A stretch of 64,000 bases of DNA from assembly GCA_963971575.1 (NCBI GenBank), contig OZ020619.1, forward strand, positions 21,148,813 through 21,212,812. Reading direction: 5' to 3'. Position 1 is the first letter of the stretch. The number at the start of each line of letters is the position of its first letter. Shown piece by piece: positions 10,156 to 21,009 of this stretch. Source of the DNA: Liopterus haemorrhoidalis (lineage: Eukaryota > Arthropoda > Insecta > Coleoptera > Dytiscidae). The position numbers and the translations under genes are program-made. The notes beneath the pieces were generated by a model. The model did no database searches. It was given only the letters and a program-made list of their open reading frames with translations, and had not been told where the DNA came from.

Positions 10156-11073
10156 GAAAAAAAATCATATATTTCTTAGCAGTATATTTTTATTGGTGAT
10201 CGGTTAAAATGATCGTGATATTACACGAATTCCACTTCAATTAGGGCTAAAATTTGATTGAAAGGAACAACCTCTTAACAAGAACATAGCTGCATATCTA
10301 TAAGATAAGATTAGTCTTATAGATACGCAGCTCATATGTTAGCACATGTGGCTAACATAATACATACGTTATATAGTACAAATTTATTCCGTAGAATAGT
10401 GTTTTACCTTGAATTTAGTAGACTTTTTGTGATGTCACGGTCATTTTTGAACAGCCTGTATAATACTGATTATACTCTATTTCAGAAAGACTGATAGTAA
10501 TAATATTTATTATTTGTAAAAAGTTGTTTTTTTACACAGAAGCGGCCCACAAAATATGAATAGTTCGAACCGAAATATTGTTAAAAACAAACGAGTGTGC
10601 CGCACATATTATATGGGAATACGAACTAGGGTTAAACACAACTCATATCATAAAAATGTTACCCTAAAATTTTGAGGAAAAATATTGTCACAGGGGTGCG
10701 TTTAATGATATGATAAATATGGTCACAGGCGTACATTTAATAAAATGATAAATAGTAATATAGAAATACACAAAACCAATTTAAACGTGTTTAAAATGTG
10801 CACGCCACTGGTAACTGCCTGACAAAAAGATTTATTACTATCAGTCTTTCTGAGATAGAGTATAACATGCACTGTTTGTTTGGTAAAAATATGGTATTTT
10901 CATTTTTCAGTGTTTTTTCAAAAGTATCTAGCTGTATCTAGATACAAATATTTTTGGCATGTATCTGTATCTAGATATGTTTGATAATTCTGTATTTGCA
11001 TCTAGATACAATTTTTCTGAGGTATCTCTATCTGTATCTAGATATTTTTTTAAATGTATCTATTACAACACTG
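10156..11073. repeat. Old repeat family, copy A (interrupted by a MITE)
   Basis: Homologous to copy B (11496-16242). Both share blocks such as cacttcaattagggctaaaa and tttttgtgatgtcacggtca, and a region rich in the palindrome TATCTAGATA. Both end in attacaacactg, which read backwards (CAGTGTTGTAAT) resembles a hAT terminus. No coding capacity. Copies A and B are roughly 85-90% alike by eye, so the family is much older than its insertions. No matching left terminus or target duplication was found. Confidence 0.7.
10473..10862. mobile_element. 390-bp TIR MITE with TA target duplication
   Basis: Terminal inverted repeats of about 31 bp (tactctatttcagaaagact... against its complement at the other end, one mismatch) are flanked by TA on both sides (10471-10472, 10863-10864). 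The homologous site in copy B at 16026-16027 has a single TA and no insert, which shows the pre-insertion state. TA targets point to the Tc1/mariner superfamily. No transposase inside. Confidence 0.88.
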
Positions 11074-11495
11074 ACAAAATCCTTTTCAAAGCTTGCTATG
11101 TTTAACTTTGTACGATTTATATTATTTATTATTTTGTAAATAAATGGTCGCCATTTTGAAATGGTTAAAATTAAAGTATGATATTTTGATATTCTTGTAA
11201 AGCCGATTTAATGTACATAATTTCAAGAAAAAAAAATTAAAGTACCGATTCCCTATGCTAGATAAAAAGATGAAACAATTTCCGTTCAAACCGGAAGTGA
11301 TGCAGAATCCTTATTATAGTCCTTAAGTGGGCCCTTTTATCTAGTTTAACTTTTCTTCTGAATATTTTTATCTATGTCTTAATATAAAAGAGTTATTCGA
11401 GGTGCGGCGTTTTGAACAAACACCTTGTATATTCGCAAAAGACGAATCAATAGGAGTAAAAAATATTGTGGAAAATGTTATACTCTCTTTTCGCA
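11074..11495. other. Spacer between the two old repeat copies
   Basis: AT-rich non-coding sequence; nothing recognised. Confidence 0.5.
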
Positions 11496-11627
11496 CAAAA
11501 AAAAATCACATATTTCTTATCAAATTTTTTTATTAGTGATCTGAAATGATCGTGACATTTCGCGAATTCCACTTCAATTAGGGCTAAAATTTGATTGAAA
11601 GGAAAATCCTCTTAACAAGAACATGCG

Positions 11628-11759
11628 TGTTAAAATGAAGCTCATGTGTTGAGTGTTTAGCACAGACTTTTTTATTTATATTCTGGTTGCCTAGCACATG
11701 AATGTCAACATATGACAGCTAGGCGATACATTGTTGTAATGTGAGATATTATTCCAACA
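11628..11759 (-). repeat. Copia 3' LTR
   Basis: 132 bp, identical to 15712-15843. On the element strand it is preceded by tagttgggg, a short polypurine tract. Confidence 0.93.
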
Positions 11760-11769
11760 CCCCAACTAT

Positions 11770-12663
11770 ATCGAAATATTACAATTTCTTAATGCCTAAA
11801 CAATCTAAAAATTTATAATGTTTTGCGGAATCTAAACCTTTCGTAAGTATATCCGCTGGCATATTAGCTGCCTGTAAATATTGTACTTTTACCTAATTAT
11901 TAATTATGGCCTCGCTTATAAAATGGTGTCATCACATCTATATGTTTCGACCTGTTATGAAATACTGGATTTACTGACAGCTTCTGTGCACTCTGATTGT
12001 CATTAAACAATGTAACAAACTTGAATTATTAGTAAGTTCCTTAAGTAAATTTCTTAAATATAAAGCCTCTTTAGAAGCTTCGGAAATAGCCATATACTCG
12101 GTTTCCGTACTGGATAAAGCTACAGTTTTTTGTGTTTTGCTTTCCCAAGAGATTGCAGAACCAGAAAATTTAAAACAAAACCCAGTATATGATCTTCTGT
12201 CATATACGTTACTTGCCCAATCGGCATCTACATATCCTTCTAAGTCTGTATTCTCTTTCACAAATTTTAAACAAAAATCTTTGGTACCTTGCAAATACTT
12301 TAAAATTCTTTTTGCACAATTCCAATGACTTGATTGTAAATATTATTAAACTGACTTAAGAAACTTACACTAAAGGCAATATCAGGTCTTGTAAGCACTG
12401 CTAAATACATCAAGCTGCCTATAAGCTCTTGATATGGAGCTTGAGTATTATCAGCATCATTTGTCTTAAATATAACATTTGTTTCCATAGGTGTAAGAAC
12501 CGCTTTACACTCCGACATATTAAATTTCTTTAATAATTTATCAATATAATCGGTTTGATCTAATGTTATCATACCTTTCTTTTTGTCAATATGTATTTTC
12601 ATACCAAGGCATTGTTTGGCTTCTCCTAAGTCTTTTATTTTAAATTTTGAACTTAGTTCATCT
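11770..12663 (-). pseudogene. pol: Copia RT C-terminus and RNase H
   Basis: Read on the minus strand in three pieces. 12602-12300 holds the end of the RT (LMYLAVLTRPDIAFSV, a signature of Copia pol). After a frameshift near 12335, 12294-11971 holds RNase H with D-A-D-W-A, SSTETEYMA and an E-A-L-Y block. After another shift near 12000, the C-terminal MPADILTKGL block runs to about 11780. The RNase H would remove the RNA template. The first upstream stop is near 12662. All conserved blocks of Copia RNase H are present, only out of frame with one another. Confidence 0.85.
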
Positions 12664-14372
12664 TATAAAAATTCTACTTCAACCTTATTATTAGAAAAAA
12701 TCAAAAAATCGTCTACATACAAGGCAACAAAAGTAAACTATTATTATTATTATTATTATCCTGATTTTTAATGTACAAACAAGCCTCATATTTAGACTTT
12801 TTATAACCTAAATCAATCAAAACCTCATCAACCTTTCTATTCCAAGCTCTAGAAGACTGTTTTAAGCCGTAAATAGCCTTCTTTAACTTCAGAACTTTGT
12901 TTTTATTTTCTGATGCTACAAAACCTTTAGGTTGCATCATAAAAACGTTTTCTTTTAAGTCACCATTTAGGAAAGCGGTTGTTACATATAAATGCCTTAT
13001 ATCTAAATCTAATTGTACTGACAAAGCAATCAATAGTCTTAAAGTTGAATGTCTAACAACTGGAGAGAAGGTTTCATCAAAGTCAATTCCTTTTCTTTGT
13101 GTAAAACCTTTGGCCACTAACCTTGCTCTGTATCGCACATTATTGTCACTATCATTTTTTCGTTTAAATACCCACTTGCACTGCACAATCGGTTGATTTT
13201 CTGGAACATCCACCATTTCCCAGGCTTCGTTTTCGTCAAATGATTGTAGTTCATCTAACATCGCCTGTCTCCATTTTTCTTTATCTGGTCTCGACAAAGC
13301 TTCTGTGACGGTAACTGGGTCCTCTAAACCAATTGTGTCAGTACACATATACGTCACATAGTCCTGGAAATATCTTGGTTTGGGCTTCCTTTCTGACTTT
13401 CGTACAGTTACTGGAATTTCTTCAGTACCTTCGAAGACAAAGTCGCTGTCGCTTTCTCTAGTCAGATTGTCTTGATCAAAACTGTTTGTCATAGTTTGCT
13501 CTTCTTTATGCCCAAATTTTTCAATGTTGTCCTTGTCCCCCACTGCAACCCAGCTTTTTTCTTTATCATTTTCCAAATCGGTGTCCAGCCCCGTGGTTAT
13601 CATTATATCCATTTTATTTTCACTGTCCTCCATTATGACAACATCCCTGCTCGTTGTCACATTATTGTTTCTTGGATTGTACAGTCTATAACCTTTTGTA
13701 TTATCACTGTAATCCACTAGGATCATTTTTGTAGATTTCTTATTCCACTTTACTCTTTTTTCTTTTGGAACGTGCACCATTCCCTCACTTCCAAAAATTC
13801 TCAAATGACTTACGTCTGGTTTCTTGCCTGTCCAAAGTTCAAAAGGAGTTTTATCATTTGTTTCTGATGCCACTGATCGATTTCTCAAATACACAGCAGT
13901 ATTTACTGCTTCCGCCCAAAATTTTCTTTCCAGATCTGCATCAAACAGTAAACACCTTGCTTTCTCCACAATGGTACGGTTTAGTCTCTCAGACAAGCCA
14001 TTTTGCTCAGGACTATACGGGTTTGTTGTCTGGTAAATAATTCCTTGCATTTTCAAAAAACTTTCAAATTCTTTGCTACAAAATTCACCTCCATTATCAG
14101 TTCTGAATATTTTGATTTTAGTATTTTTCTGATTTTCAACTATGCTTTTAAAATCTTTAAAACAATTGAAAACGTTATCTTTCGTTTTTAGAAAGTACAC
14201 AAATGCCATACGTGTGTAATCATCTACAAAAAATAAGAAATACTTGGACCCACCTATAGATTTTATATCCATTGGTCCACAAACATCAGCATGAATCACT
14301 TCCAATGCAAAGTCGCCCTGGAGCCCTTGCGTGGAAACGGTAACCTTGTTTGTTTTCCTTCACAACAAACTA
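12664..14372 (-). pseudogene. pol: Copia integrase and reverse transcriptase
   Basis: An open frame from 14305 to 12713 (530 codons) begins inside integrase. Catalytic D7, D70 and E106 are spaced as DD35E. The RT follows with VAKGFTQRKGIDFDETFSPV and AIYGLKQSSRAWN. The RT active site YVDD lies at about 12710-12721 but in another frame, because an (AAT)n tract at 12740-12759 has changed length. The codons between 14372 and 14305, with a C-x2-C pair, complete the integrase zinc region in this frame. A T13 run at 14378-14390 separates it from gag-protease. Confidence 0.88.
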
Positions 14373-15656
14373 CACAATTTTTTTTTTTTTAATGTTAATA
14401 TCATTCTTGCAGCTCATACCATCGATTATGCCATTCTGCATCTTCCGTAGGTCGTTATAATTTATGTGTCCAAATCTGCGGTGCCATACGTCAGCTGTCA
14501 CTTTTGATGACGTTAAAAAACATTTTTGTGGATTTTTGACATTTAATTTATAAACATTATCCACCAAATCTGCTGTAACAACCAATATATTTTCCTTATT
14601 ATAAATTTTACAACCCGTTACAGTAAATTCTACAGTATTCCCATTTTTAATTAACTGGCTTACTGAGAGCAAATTTGTTGCAAGTTCTGGAACATACGAC
14701 ACATTTTTTATGCTGATATCAAACGTCGCATTCTTGACTATGGTTGTGATATTTATATCACCTACACAGCACACCGGTACTTTGGTTTTATTTGCCAACA
14801 CAATTTCTTGAAACTTTGTATTTTTTGACATTGACAGATCTTCTAACCAATTTTTATTTGCAGTCAGGTGAACACTTGTCCCGGAGTCTATGTACCAGTC
14901 ATTTTTATTAAATTCTCCACTCGAAAAAACTGCACTAAAAGCATTTGGTGCCTTTTGTTTATTTTTCATGAGTTTCGGACATTTGCTTTTAAAATGACCT
15001 AATTGTTTACAATTATAACATTGGATTTCTTTCTTGAAATTAGATGAAATGTTTCCAAACTGCTTATTTTTGTGACTGTTGTTTCCATTTATCTTACCAG
15101 CAAACGCACTGCCTGTTGAACGTACATCAACTTCCATATCCATTAACTTAGTTTTAATAGAATCTGCCGTGATGATAATTCCGGAATGTTCAATTACCAT
15201 TATCATCGACGAAAACTTCTCCGGTAACCCTGCAAGAAGCAATGATCCAATCCATTCGTCGTCTATTTTGAACCCTGTTCCTCGTAATTTTTGACCAGTT
15301 TCAACAATTTGATTGATATAATTCGCCATCGAATAACAATTTTCTAAACGGGTAGAAATTAGAGTACGTAGCAAACTGATTCTTCTCGTGAAGCCCGAAT
15401 CGTCATACAATGATTTTAATTTGTCCCAAAGTTCTTTGGTAGACGTCGCACTTCTGATATGAACATATATAGAAGCGTCTATAGTTAAAATCAACTTAGC
15501 TTTGGCTTTGGCGTCCTTATCGATGCTTGCCTCGGTTCCATTGATGCAGTCAGCCAGACCATCAAGTATCAGAAAATTCTCCGCGGCGAATGCCCAATTG
15601 TCGTAATTTTCGCGTCCTTTCAACTTAGGAACATTAGACATGTAATTGACAGCCAT
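14370..15656 (-). CDS. gag: Copia Gag, protease and pre-integrase region
   Basis: 428 codons. The N-terminal Gag domain (LKGRENYDNWAFAAENFL) is typical of Copia. A CCHC zinc knuckle lies at residues 213-226 and the protease active site D-S-G-T at 257-260. The Copia-specific pre-integrase block VWHRRFGHINY is near residue 390. It ends in a run of lysines coded by the A13 tract at 14378-14390, where the frame is lost relative to integrase. The start at 15656 is the first ATG after the primer site. Gag forms the particle; the protease matures it. Confidence 0.9.
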   Translation of the reverse strand: MAVNYMSNVPKLKGRENYDNWAFAAENFLILDGLADCINGTEASIDKDAKAKAKLILTIDASIYVHIRSATSTKELWDKLKSLYDDSGFTRRISLLRTLISTRLENCYSMANYINQIVETGQKLRGTGFKIDDEWIGSLLLAGLPEKFSSMIMVIEHSGIIITADSIKTKLMDMEVDVRSTGSAFAGKINGNNSHKNKQFGNISSNFKKEIQCYNCKQLGHFKSKCPKLMKNKQKAPNAFSAVFSSGEFNKNDWYIDSGTSVHLTANKNWLEDLSMSKNTKFQEIVLANKTKVPVCCVGDINITTIVKNATFDISIKNVSYVPELATNLLSVSQLIKNGNTVEFTVTGCKIYNKENILVVTADLVDNVYKLNVKNPQKCFLTSSKVTADVWHRRFGHINYNDLRKMQNGIIDGMSCKNDINIKKKKIV

Positions 15657-15697
15657 ACTTGTGCCACTCTACACTAAAATAACAGTAAACCGCGAAA

Positions 15698-15711
15698 CTG
15701 GGCCCATAACC
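15698..15711 (-). other. Copia primer binding site (half tRNA-iMet)
   Basis: On the element strand this is GGTTATGGGCCCAG, directly after the 5' LTR. It is the same as the copia primer site of Drosophila, which pairs with an internal fragment of initiator tRNA-Met rather than with its 3' end. Confidence 0.88.
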
Positions 15712-15843
15712 TGTTAAAATGAAGCTCATGTGTTGAGTGTTTAGCACAGACTTTTTTATTTATATTCTGGTTGCCTAGCACATGAATGTCAACATATGAC
15801 AGCTAGGCGATACATTGTTGTAATGTGAGATATTATTCCAACA
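15712..15843 (-). repeat. Copia 5' LTR
   Basis: 132 bp, identical to 11628-11759; flanked on the outside by atgcg. Confidence 0.93.
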
Positions 15844-16282
15844 ATGCGTATCTATAAGACTAACATTAGTCTTACAGATACGTAGCTCATACGTTAACAC
15901 ATATGGCTAACATAATACGTACGTTATTTAGTACAAATTTATTCCGTAGAATAGTATTTTATCTTGAATTTAGTGGACTTTTTGTGATGTCACGGTCATT
16001 TTTGAACAATCTGTATAATACTGATTAACAGGCACTGTTTGTTTGGTAAAAAATATGATATTTTCATTTTTCAGTGTTTTTGAAAAGTATCTAGCTTTAT
16101 CTAGATACAAACATTTTTGGCATGTGTCTGTATCTAGATATTTTTTATAATTCTGTATCTGTATCTGCATCTAGATACAATTTTTCTTATGTATCTGTAT
16201 CTGTATCTAGATATTTTTTTAAATGTATCTATTACAACACTGTATATATATGTCACTGATAACTCAGTGTTGATTCACGGTA

Positions 16283-17173
16283 AGTTCATCGAAAATCAAT
16301 TAATCGAGAATCAATTCATCGAAAATCAATTCATCGAAAATCAATTCATCGAAAATCAATTCATCGAATGATCAATTCATCGAATCGTCAATTCATCGAA
16401 AAAAAATATTTTGTAAATATTTGAGAGGAATGCCGAAGGGATCGGAAAGCCAAAAAAGCAGTGGTCAATAAAAGTTGACAGACTAAAATAAAAAGTGATT
16501 CTAAACAGGTGGCATTGTTATGGTTATTTATTAATTATCGCTTCGCTCGGCTTCTTCTAACTAAACCCTTACTAACCTAACTTAACCTAAGATAGTGTTT
16601 TGTCATTAAACTAGAAGATGGGTAGCTCGCTTCGCTCGGCTTCTTCTAACCAAACCCTTACTAACCTAACCTAACCTAAGATAGTGTTTTGACATTAAAC
16701 TAGAAGATGGGTAGCTCGCTTCGCTCGGCTTCTTCTAACAAAACCCTTACTAACCTAACATAACCTAAAATAGTGCTTTGTCCTTAAACTAGAAGATGGG
16801 TAACTCGCTCCACTCGGTTTTAGACTTTTACTAACTAAACCTAACCTAATTACCTTGTTTTTAGATGCATAGTACTTTATTTTCTCCCATATTAGCCCAA
16901 TTAAAATGCGTATCATTGTGTATGAATTTATAAAAATTATTTGCGTGCAATTGCCCATAACCTTTCTTATTAAACCTTAAAAACAAAAAAATTATTTGTT
17001 TTATTATTAGTCTACTTTTATTGACCGCTTTTTTGACTTTCCGATCCCCTCGGCATTCCTCTCAAATATTTACAAAATATTTTTTTTCGATGAATTGACG
17101 ATTCGATGAATTGATCATTTGATGAATTGATTTTCGATGAATTGATTTTCGATGTATTCATTTTCGATGAACT
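16283..17173. mobile_element. Foldback-like element with repetitive long inverted ends
   Basis: Inverted arms 16283-16484 and 17009-17173 are built of tandem copies of a 15-mer, roughly tcaattcatcgaaaa. Each arm then has a unique stretch that is also inverted (atttgagaggaatgccga on the left, its complement on the right). Long inverted ends made of short tandem repeats are typical of foldback transposons. The middle holds an 89-bp tandem array. No reading frame codes for a transposase. Target duplication not identified. Confidence 0.7.
16539..16825. repeat. 89-bp tandem array, 3+ units, with CCTAA motifs
   Basis: The block cgcttcgctcggcttcttct begins at 16539, 16628 and 16717, with a diverged start at 16806: exact 89-bp spacing. 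Each unit contains ctaacctaacctaacctaa or variants, i.e. 2-4 copies of CCTAA, the insect telomere unit. Confidence 0.85.
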
Positions 17174-17487
17174 CGTCGGTTACCCTCAGGATTAGTTGTC
17201 ATTTTGTAGTTGGTCAATTTGGCTTATCAAGTTAAGCTGGATGAAAAGTCTGTTCGTTCGCGTCTCCACACATATCAAGTTATTCGGCTATTTCTAGAAC
17301 AACTTAAGTGGTTAGTTCGGTACCAAGTAATAATAATATCTTATGAAATACTTATTGCCAGAGCTGCTGCATTATATGTCAAATAAAAAGTAAAAAAAAA
17401 AAAAACAAAAAATTATGATGAACAAAATATTGGTTATAAAAAATTGATGTGAACTGTAAATTTTCACTCATTTCAGGGTTTTGTAAG

Positions 17488-18198
17488 TGTTGCGACCACT
17501 TGAGTCGCAAAATCATTCAAAATTACCGCTCCTGGTAAATTTTATCAATTTTTAATTTTCATATACAATTCTAGCCTTCATTGTATGAACCGCTAGAATC
17601 TTGCAAATTTCTGTCTGAGACAGAGACTACTCGCTTGACTATTAACAAGAACAGACGTCTTTTTGAGTTTTTTGTGTAAATCATATGGCCTGTGCCTTAG
17701 AGGCCTCACAAGTTTTTTTCCAAAACTAGTATACTGTGTTTCAAGTTTACCAAGACGAGATCTACGTTTTTTCTGATAACAAACCCCCGTTCAGGACCGC
17801 GTCAAGAAGTTCAAGATTTATAGATATTTTTCACCATCAAAAAAATCTATACATTTAGTTCTCAAGTAGCGTATATTTGGAACTACCAAATAACCAGACG
17901 CGAACCAGGAGAATCTAGACCACTCCAGAAGTTGGTCAACCAACATCGGCGATTCCACCAGGAAATTGTAGGGTCCGATTGCGGATAACTGAAGCCAACT
18001 TTTGTATCAGTATTCCACGCTAAGTATTTTTCCGTATTTTCATACGGAACGCGTCAGTACAATTTTTAATTCATAATTTTTATTGTATTTTGACATTGTA
18101 ATTTTTGCCATTTGTTAATTTAGATTCCGTAAATTTTAAATTATGTGACGCCGCGACGCCTGCGTCTCCCCTACGAAACCAGCGCAACGGGCGCCACA
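17488..18198. mobile_element. Solo LTR, 711 bp, with 5-bp target duplication
   Basis: Starts TGTTGCGACC and ends GGGCGCCACA, the TG...CA pattern of LTRs, and is flanked by gtaag on both sides (17483-17487 and 18199-18203). It interrupts the dispersed repeat exactly where another copy (19125-19135) is continuous, which supports the borders. No internal region remains, so it is best read as a solo LTR left by recombination between two LTRs. Family (Gypsy or BEL/Pao) not determined. Confidence 0.78.
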
Positions 18199-18870
18199 GT
18201 AAGTATTTATTAAGTGATAACAAATTGTGGGTATATATTAAAAATCATAAGTTTTGATAACTATAGACAGAATAACCCACGTGTTTCCATCTAGAGACTA
18301 ACACCCGTACTTGAAATCGTGAATCAAGATCCAGCTATAGCTATCCAGTTGTTTGGCTAGGGTAAACGAAACAACTATTAACATCTAATATATGTATAAT
18401 AAAAAAAAATCAGCTGTGGCCACCACAGGACCGACCTCCATCATAAAGTACTTGTATAAAATACATTCTAGTAGCAGAGTAGAAATATTTGGCCTAATGT
18501 TTTCTAACAGAGATATTATTTATCATGACCATGGAAACGTTACATATAAATATGAAAAAATTGAGACTTGGAAATTTTTTTAAAAATTTTACAAAAATTT
18601 TGTAAAATTTTTCGTTTTATCAAAAAACGTCTCAAATAAAAGTTATTAGTTATGGCATTTATAGTAACTTTTGTTCAATAAATTTTTTCGAAATAGTTTT
18701 CTGTTACTAAATATTCGCAAAAATCTTAAAATCGACACGAGTTGGTCGATTTCCCATTTCTAGTCAACCGATTTTTACCAAAAGTTGATCAACTTGTGCC
18801 ATTGATGTCAAAAGTTTAAATATGTAGTTTCATAAAAATCCTTTTAGCCGAATTTGCTCTGCACGTGTAC

Positions 18871-18921
18871 ACAGACAGACAGACAGACGGACGAACGGAC
18901 GGACGGACAAACAGACAGACG

Positions 18922-18952
<31 letters not shown>

Positions 18953-18960
18953 CGACAGAC
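18871..18960. repeat. CAGA/CGGA microsatellite
   Basis: Run of cagacagacagacggacgg-type tetramers. It is part of the dispersed repeat; similar tracts are at 21680-21693, 22806-22927 and 40137-40156. Confidence 0.9.
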
Positions 18961-19349
18961 ATCATGCTAAAAATAGTTAAACCGTTATGTAGGGACCTCA
19001 ATTCGTGGAGATCCATCGAAATCTCCAAATGTCAAAATCGGTATGATCACAATACCTCCCTTATATATGTTGACGGTCGGTAAAAAGTGATGTGAAGTGT
19101 GAATTTTTACACATTTCAGGGTTTTGCAGGTACATATTAAGTAAGTGATAACAAATTGTGAGTACATATTATAAATCATAAATTTAGATAAATCTTGAAA
19201 AAATATCCACGTACCAGGTACGTGGATACGTCGTACCTCCATCTAGCTATCCAGCTCTACAGTCAGTCAGATATACATATATTGCAAGCACCATGCAGCA
19301 AAAAGATAACTTGCAGTAAAAAGATTCCCGTGGTACAATTCCGGTTTAC

Positions 19350-20331
19350 ATTATTATGCATTACCCAGATTTTTTTCAGATTTTTAGATTAACCCTCCTA
19401 GAGTATAAGGTACGGGAAAATTTTTTTTTTAGCACATATTTAGCTAAATCGTGTTTAAATAAAGAAATTAAAAAGACTACTTTTTATTTCTTTATTTACG
19501 TATTAAGAGCTACAAAAAATCGATATTTTTCGAAATCAAATTTAATCAGAAATTCCTGTTGAACTATTACGGTTTCCATCAATGTACATTATTGAGAATT
19601 TTTCAGATTTTTAGATCAACCCCTCTCCCTGGAAAATAGGTTTATTGATCCGTGACTATACCGGATCTTAGTACGTTTTCCCGAATCAGTAAATGTCCTA
19701 GAAAATGTTTTGGATTTGCAAAGCCAACCCGTTTCTTGTTATCGTATTTTTTATAAACAGGTATAATATTTCAAACAATTATAAACAAGCATTTCAAAAG
19801 ACAATATATTAGTACATATTGCATAAGAAACTTATAAAAATATCTTGTAAAAATGCAGGATATTTCTGTGAGCCATTTAAGCAGTGCTAACTTTTTTATA
19901 ACAGATACGACGGAGGTTAAATTACGAAAGATGAAATATTTTACTCCACAAATAAGAATATTAAACTGGAATACAATGGAACATCAACCAAGTAAGATAA
20001 ACGAGTTATAAAAAAACATTTATTTTTAATGGAACTTTCTGCATTTTTATAATCTATCACACAGAAATCTATTAGTCAGTCACATTTAACCGTTTAAGCA
20101 AGTAAAACATATTTTGTTTCTGTTTTTCGTATTTGTGGACCTCGCCCCCCAGGAACGAAAAAATCATAAACATATTTAATAAAAACTAAGCAATTGAAAA
20201 TAATAATTAACTTTTTTATTAATAAAAATTAAATAATTATTAAAATTAAATGAATATATAAGCTCATACCCTCTCCGTAAAAGATCAGTAATAAATTTGT
20301 ATTATTATACGAATATTTATTTCGTGTAGAC
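19350..20331. other. Dispersed repeat remainder and AT-rich sequence
   Basis: Two related blocks (attcctgttgaactatt followed by cagatttttagatcaaccc) at 19551-19625 and 19340-19400 recur inverted at 23250-23330 and again at 39780-39850. They are therefore part of the same repeat family. No gene. Confidence 0.5.
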
Positions 20332-21009
20332 CAGTGGTCTTCAAACTTTTTCGAGGCGTGGAACCCTTTACAGTCTAGCAATATTCAGTGGAACCCAAAA
20401 AAAAAAAAAAATAATAATAATAATAATAACTTAAAGTTTGATACCTATGCAGGGTATATTTCAGTTGAGGTAAACACTAAGATTGAAAAAAAAAAAAATT
20501 AGAAATACATTAAATTTGATTAATTTTTGCTCACCTCCTAAATCCAAGTGATGAGTAAAAAATAAAGAAAGGGGTCCTCACTTCCAAAATCCAAGTAATG
20601 AGCAAAAAAAGGTCCTCACCTCTAAAATCCAAGTAATGAGCAAAAAAAGATATTTTCTGAACGAAAATATGCCAAGTTGAATGTATGTCCGAGTAATTTC
20701 TGACTCTAGCCGGTTTATGACTCTATGGAAAGCTGGAATGTAATTAGCGAGATGCATTTTTGTTTGAATAATCCGCATGTATTTTGATTATTTTCTTCAT
20801 TTTATAAAAATCTGTTTATCTATCAATAAGTGAGTTGTGAAAGAGCAAAATTAATTTATAGTAAAAAAATCTACTCCCTCTCCCGTAAAATTACTTTGTA
20901 ACATTAATTACACCATTAATTTGTAAGACATAGGATATGCCTAAGGGGCTCCACCATAGAAATTGATTCTGAAAAGGGCTTCGCAAGTCAGAAAGGTTGG
21001 GAAACACTG
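20332..21009. mobile_element. Old hAT-type element, non-coding
   Basis: Left end cagtggtcttcaaacttttt; right end reads backwards as CAGTGTTTCCCAACCTTTCT. Both are classic hAT termini. The flanking 8-mers (gtgtagac and cttcagac) agree at only 5 of 8 positions, so the target duplication has decayed or is not certain. The interior has an AAT microsatellite near 20412 and near-repeats of ctcacctccaaaatccaagt at 20530-20640. No transposase. Confidence 0.6.

Larger units (their letters stand above)
11628..15843 (-). mobile_element. Copia-type LTR retrotransposon
   Basis: A 4.2-kb element on the minus strand. Its two 132-bp LTRs are identical by eye and have TG...CA ends (TGTTGGAATAAT at the element 5' end, as in Drosophila copia). 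The 5-bp target duplication is atgcg at 11623-11627 and 15844-15848. It has a half-tRNA-iMet primer site, gag-protease-integrase-RT-RNase H order, and a G-rich tract before the 3' LTR. Identical LTRs mean very recent insertion, yet the single long Copia frame is broken at several places, two of them in an A13 run and an AAT microsatellite. These simple-sequence breaks could be sequencing errors; others look real. Confidence 0.95.
11496..16242. repeat. Old repeat family, copy B (split by Copia)
   Basis: Left part 11496-11622 and right part 15849-16242 together match copy A continuously, with the Copia element between them. This copy lacks the 390-bp MITE and preserves its empty target site. 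It ends in the same attacaacactg. Confidence 0.75.
17430..19350 (+). repeat. Dispersed repeat family with (CAGA)n tract, copies 1-2
   Basis: The block atgtgaa..tg...tttcagggttttg occurs at 17450, 19093 and 39175, followed by a gtgataacaaattgtg block at 18216 (displaced by the solo LTR) and 19144. The first copy contains ccagctatagctatccagttg near 18330 and a microsatellite of CAGA/CGGA units at 18871-18960. The reverse complement of the same blocks is found at 23150-23890. No coding capacity; family not identified. Confidence 0.6.

Noticed and set aside
13472..14191. Plus-strand frames of 60-90 codons within the Copia pol
   Set aside because: Shadows of the minus-strand integrase/RT frame.
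16189..16371. 60-codon frame with E-N-Q-F-I repeats
   Set aside because: Translation of the 15-mer repeats in the foldback arm.
16288..16400. Regularly spaced direct repeats that resemble a CRISPR array
   Set aside because: Unit about 15 bp with no unique spacers, and present again inverted at the other end of the same element.
18816..19083. Frames of 70-72 codons on both strands rich in Cys/Ser/Val or Asp/Arg/Gln
   Set aside because: They translate the CAGA/CGGA microsatellite; no conserved domain.
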